NCBI RefSeq assembly: GCF_014356525.2
Contig: NC_052507.1
Span: forward strand, 51,793,963-51,857,962
DNA length: 64,000 nucleotides
Origin: Nilaparvata lugens
Lineage: Eukaryota > Arthropoda > Insecta > Hemiptera > Delphacidae
Direction of reading: 5' to 3'
Part shown: piece by piece, positions 60,421 through 64,000 of the stretch
Numbering within the stretch: the stretch's first letter is position 1
Layout of the letters: every line of letters starts with the position of its first letter
Notes under the pieces: generated by a model
Databases searched by the model: none
What the model saw: the letters and a program-made list of their open reading frames with translations, nothing else
Told to the model about the DNA's origin: nothing
Program-made: the position numbers and the translations under genes

Positions 60421-60923
60421 CTCAAGTGTCTTTCTTATTACTTTTTAACGAGCTCTCCAAATATGCATGTGCTCGCATGTCTGCTGCTACTTTTGACTCG
60501 GCTCGAAAACTTTGGCAAACAAGATATGAATAGAATAGAAAAGGAATGATGAAGGAGTAACCGTGCCAAGGATGATGGCATGCATATAACTTCTCTCTTC
60601 TTCTTCTTTTTCCTCTTCCTCTCATTTCCCTCCCAATCTTATTCTTATCCTCTCTCTTGTTTTAATTGTAGTTTGTTAGCCTGTGTGGACAATAGCTTTC
60701 CCAGCTGTTGTTATTTTTTTAGGTAAAGGACGATTCTGCAAGAAATTTTTCGCTTGACTCGCGTTCTAGGGTACAATACATCAAGTACTTAAAAGTATTC
60801 CGGAAGGGTGGATGTTTTTAGAACAGATAGTATTCTGATTTGGGTAGTCGGATTGGGCCAGCTGAAGTGAACATGTGTTCGGTAGATCATACCATTTTTT
60901 CTAGTCATTGTTTAATCGGCATC

Positions 60924-62018
60924 ATGGATTCGTGGAATGTGCAACATCGTGTGTTTACTTACGACAGTTTTGTGCGTAATAATGAGAGTATCATTACAGT
61001 TCAGCGCGAGTTTCGTCGTCATTTCAATCTTGCGAGAAATGAAAATGTACCCACTCGTAACACCATTTTACGTTGGGTAAAATCATTTCGTTCAGTAGGA
61101 ACAGTAATGAATAAACGACCACCAGGGGCTCATCGCACTGTACGCACTCCACAAAATGTGGAAAGAGTTCGGCAAGCCATACTCCGTAGTCCTAATCGAT
61201 CTGCTAGGAGACATTCTTCTGAACTGAACATCAGTGATCGGTCAGTAAGGCGTATTTTACATAAAGATCTAGGATTTCATCCCTACAAAATGGCCATGGT
61301 TCAACAATTGAATCCTGGCGATTATGTAAAGCGGCTGAATTTTGCTCGAGAAATGGAGGCCATATTTGACCAAAATGAAAACATCATTTTGTTTACGACA
61401 GATGAAGCACATTTTCATTTGAATGGTACCGTTAATCAGCAGAACTATCGTTATTGGTCAGATGAAAATCCAAAATTAATGCATGAGAGACCATTACACA
61501 GTCCCAAGGTGACAGTTTGGTGTGCTGTGAGCAGTATATTTGTTATTGGTCCATACTTTTTTGAAGACGACAACGGGACCACTGTAACTGTAACCTCAGA
61601 ACGTTATAGACAGATGTTCACTGAATTCTTCCTTCCTGAATTAAGAAGGAAACGTATTCCTATCCGGCAAGTATGGTTTCAGCAGGACGGGGCGACAGCT
61701 CACACAGCAAGAAATTCAATGGAAGCAATTCGGGCTGTTTTTCGTGGTCGCATCATTTCTCGGTTTGGTGACATTGATTGGCCTCCTCGTTCTCCAGACC
61801 TGTCCATGTGCGACTACTTCTTGTGGGGTTTCCTGAAGTCACGTGTTTACCAGCATAAACCACGTACACTTCAAGAACTAAAGGGAGCAATTCGTGAGGA
61901 AGTCGAACAAATTGGCAGGGCAATGTTAGAAAGAGTACAATCCAACTTCCGAGAGCGGCTTGTAAAGTGCATTGCTGAAAACGGCCGTCACCTGTCAGAT
62001 ATTGTTTTCAAACATTAA
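60924..62018 (+). CDS. Tc1/mariner-superfamily transposase, DD41D (rosa-like), intact
   Basis: A 364-residue transposase that would cut and join DNA at TA sites in the nucleus. I start at ATG 60924 because the conserved N-terminal block FTYDSFVRNNESIITVQREF follows about 11 residues later; an in-frame ATG at 60873 is possible. That block is the DUF4817-type helix-turn-helix. A second one (ERVRQAILRSPNRSARRHSS) and RSVRRILHKDLGFHPYKM complete the DNA-binding half. The catalytic half has TTDEAHFHLNG (D160), WFQQDGATAHTAR (D255) and RSPDLSMCDYFLWG (D297). D255 and D297 are separated by 41 residues, a DD41D spacing, described for rosa-like mariner elements. The frame has no stop or shift, so this insertion is recent or retained. 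I could not see terminal inverted repeats in the 200 bp on either side. It could also be a domesticated single copy. Confidence 0.93.
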   Translation: MDSWNVQHRVFTYDSFVRNNESIITVQREFRRHFNLARNENVPTRNTILRWVKSFRSVGTVMNKRPPGAHRTVRTPQNVERVRQAILRSPNRSARRHSSELNISDRSVRRILHKDLGFHPYKMAMVQQLNPGDYVKRLNFAREMEAIFDQNENIILFTTDEAHFHLNGTVNQQNYRYWSDENPKLMHERPLHSPKVTVWCAVSSIFVIGPYFFEDDNGTTVTVTSERYRQMFTEFFLPELRRKRIPIRQVWFQQDGATAHTARNSMEAIRAVFRGRIISRFGDIDWPPRSPDLSMCDYFLWGFLKSRVYQHKPRTLQELKGAIREEVEQIGRAMLERVQSNFRERLVKCIAENGRHLSDIVFKH

Positions 62019-62855
62019 TTTTCTAAAATTGTAAAATAATGTGAATATTGTTCTGTAAATAAATGTTTTTTTTATGCATAGGTAACGACATATTACTTTT
62101 TTAAAACTGTTTCGATAGTAAATTCCCACATCAGGAATTTTCAACATAACAAGATCTTTTTCAAAATGTTGAATACAATCTCCTCCATTGGCAAGCAAAG
62201 CATCTCACTATTCATTTTAATTCTACGTTCACGAAGCCTGATATAACATTTAAATTCAATTTCTCATGTTTGTTGTTCCGTTCGATATTCCTCAATACTG
62301 AATTGTTGAACTGTAGAACTGGTAAGTAACTAAGTAAGTACTATGTACATGTAGATTGCTCAGTGGTCCTCCACATTCTTCATACCTGTACTCATATCTG
62401 GGATATAGTGTCAGTAAATGAGATTCTCCTCTAATACACATAATGAGATTTTTCCATGTGTAGATGTTTTTTGTTTACAATCAGCTACTCAATTTTTGTG
62501 TTATATGGTGAGCCAAATACATTATTTGGCATAAACCCTTCCTCTCTAACCTGCCTTTCATTTCACGCTAAAATGCTACGATTCACGCTTTGAAAGGATT
62601 TTTGTTTATTATTTAATATTCAGCTCACAAATTTTCTCGCAAATTACTTTTTCAATCCAAGTTAATTGTTTCTTGTTTGCTACGTTATTACTACTTGAAT
62701 CAGTATTACAACCGGATACATCTCTGGATATACAGTAGACTGGTAAATTGAAAATATAATTGAATAGAACTATGAAAGGCGGGAGCGAGATATTGGAAGT
62801 AAATTGTGTCTTTAGAACTCATCTGCCAACATCTCGAGCACGGACAGGGATTATC
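62019..62855. other. No gene seen; transposon 3' flank then unique sequence
   Basis: AATAAATG at 62058-62065 could serve as a polyadenylation signal for the transposase. A minus-strand frame at 61995-62198 shows a weak mariner-like LLANGGDCIQHFE phrase near 62198-62160, too short to call. Confidence 0.4.
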
Positions 62856-63110
62856 CACTCTCCTCTTTCTCTTCCTATTATTCTCCTTCTCCTTCATCTC
62901 CTTAGACTTTATTTCCTTTCTTCATCCATCACATCCATCACTCTCAAGCTTCTAAACTGATTTTCCTCCTTCTTTCCTCACTTTGTAGTGTCTCTTCTTA
63001 TCCCTTTTTAACTCCTTCTCATCCTACTAGGTTGTTGTTTCTCATTCTCCTTTCTCCTCTCTTTTCCGTGATCCCTTTTTCCACCTTGTATCTTATCCTA
63101 TTTCCGTATA
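62856..63110 (+). repeat. Pyrimidine-rich tract
   Basis: CT-rich on the plus strand with no defined unit. Confidence 0.6.
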
Positions 63111-63555
63111 TATGTATCTGGATTGCAGTTCGAAATCTGACAGATTAAACATGACTTTTCCAAGTATTGAAGATATGAGTAGATGCTACAATCAGTCTGC
63201 TAACAATTTTCAAAAAACTATGATTGTGTTTGTTCAGATTCCGGATGTACTCATTTATCCTATTTTCGCATGATTTATCATTATTTTCCAAATATGAATG
63301 TATACGAATCGGTTTGATATATCAATGTGTGATTTTCGCAATTCAATCCTTCTGGAAATTTTCATTTGAATTTCTCTTGAACTCGTATTGAGATAATGTA
63401 TCGTACGACCACGTACCAATTAAAAAAAGAACTGACATTATAAAATGAGGAACCGGGATGGCTGACCAAAATTTTGAATAAGTATTTTGAATTTGGGTAG
63501 GATCATCAATTAAGTCTACCGTCAAATGATACTTGAATAATGTGAAGACGTTTCC
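63111..63555. other. No gene seen
   Basis: Unique AT-rich sequence. Confidence 0.5.
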
Positions 63556-63559
63556 TCAA

Positions 63560-64000
63560 TAACTAACGTTTTCTCACCAACTCTGTAACATCTCACTTTT
63601 TCACTTGTGTTCATTTTCTTCTGCTTGACCCTCTTTTACTTCTCCTCTCCTTATTTTTTGACGGTCTTCCCTTCCTCTGGCTTTGCTTGCAAAGTGAGAA
63701 CGTTATCTTAGATAGCCGCTGGCTACCTGATCGTTATTTGCACCCCTCCGACGCCCCTCTTTTGGCGAACCAAGACAATATTCTCCCCCACCACATTTTT
63801 TTCTCCAGACGACTTTTCTCCGGTTCATCAGCCATCCTCCCTCCGTCCCTCACTCCCACCAACTTCTCCAAACCCACCCAATACTCAAGAAGCCAGTCTC
63901 TTTTCTGTCCCTCCATCTTAGCAAAGTGTGCAATCTTCCTCTCTTATTATTCGCCTCGTCTGGCTTGACCCCAGTCAGCTCATTACTTTTGAACTCCTGC
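63560..64000 (+). repeat. Pyrimidine-rich tract to window end
   Basis: CT-rich on the plus strand. The 93-residue frame at 63687-63968 has no family resemblance and overlaps a minus-strand frame. Confidence 0.5.

Noticed and set aside
61995..62198. Second, antisense transposase C-terminus
   Set aside because: Only one phrase (LLANGGDCIQHFE) resembles a mariner C-terminus; the rest of the frame and the upstream sequence do not support it.
1..64000. Bacterial, endosymbiont or viral segment
   Set aside because: No dense ORFs, no ribosome-binding-site spaced genes and no phage or virus hallmark proteins. The composition and transposon content are those of an insect nuclear genome throughout.

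Overview
The window reads as intergenic or intronic DNA of a repeat-rich, AT-rich insect nuclear genome. Several interspersed repeats match, from memory, families common in delphacid planthoppers such as Nilaparvata lugens (the blocks at 4419-5147, 23085-23530, 25440-26190 and 58164-58312). That species assignment is inference and was not checked against a database. The mix of animal-type transposon remnants (rosa-like DD41D mariner, piggyBac, hAT, Jockey/CR1-like LINEs, a tRNA-derived SINE), microsatellites, and the lack of dense ORFs or operons excludes a bacterial or phage source. I found no host protein-coding gene that I can defend.

0-5 kb: a 0.7-kb segment (197-904) recurs almost identically at 2951-3691, and the two copies flank a 2-kb minisatellite of TTTAAATG units. 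A planthopper-type dispersed repeat follows at 4419-5147. 5-25 kb: mostly unique AT-rich sequence with pyrimidine or purine tracts, microsatellites at 14.25 and 15.25 kb, hairpin elements at 12.8 kb and 21.1 kb (the latter with perfect 68-bp arms) and retroposon 3' tails. 25-37 kb: a dispersed repeat at 25.4 kb, a decayed LINE reverse transcriptase at 30.8-31.7 kb, and a broken piggyBac at 34.3-35.7 kb with a MITE-like element between its two coding remnants.

37.7-41.1 kb: a 1.63-kb direct duplication. A 116-bp piece that looks like a mariner end lies exactly at the junction of the two copies. 41-56 kb: mostly featureless, with a minus-strand LINE fragment (47.7-48.8 kb), a small hairpin (49.4 kb), a 42-bp tandem repeat (53.0 kb) and a 1-kb pyrimidine tract (54.3-55.3 kb). 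56-60 kb: a hAT transposase C-terminus on the minus strand, two pairs of GC-rich palindromic repeats, and a tRNA-derived SINE head. 60.9-62.0 kb: the only long intact coding sequence in the window, a 364-residue Tc1/mariner-type transposase with a D-D41-D catalytic triad.

The genes form no pathway; each coding region is an independent mobile element. The most unusual patterns are a short motif (core TCAGCATTGG ... AAGCATTGAT) found seven times across the window on both strands, the filled-site/empty-site structure of the 1.63-kb duplication, and the duplicated flanks of the minisatellite.
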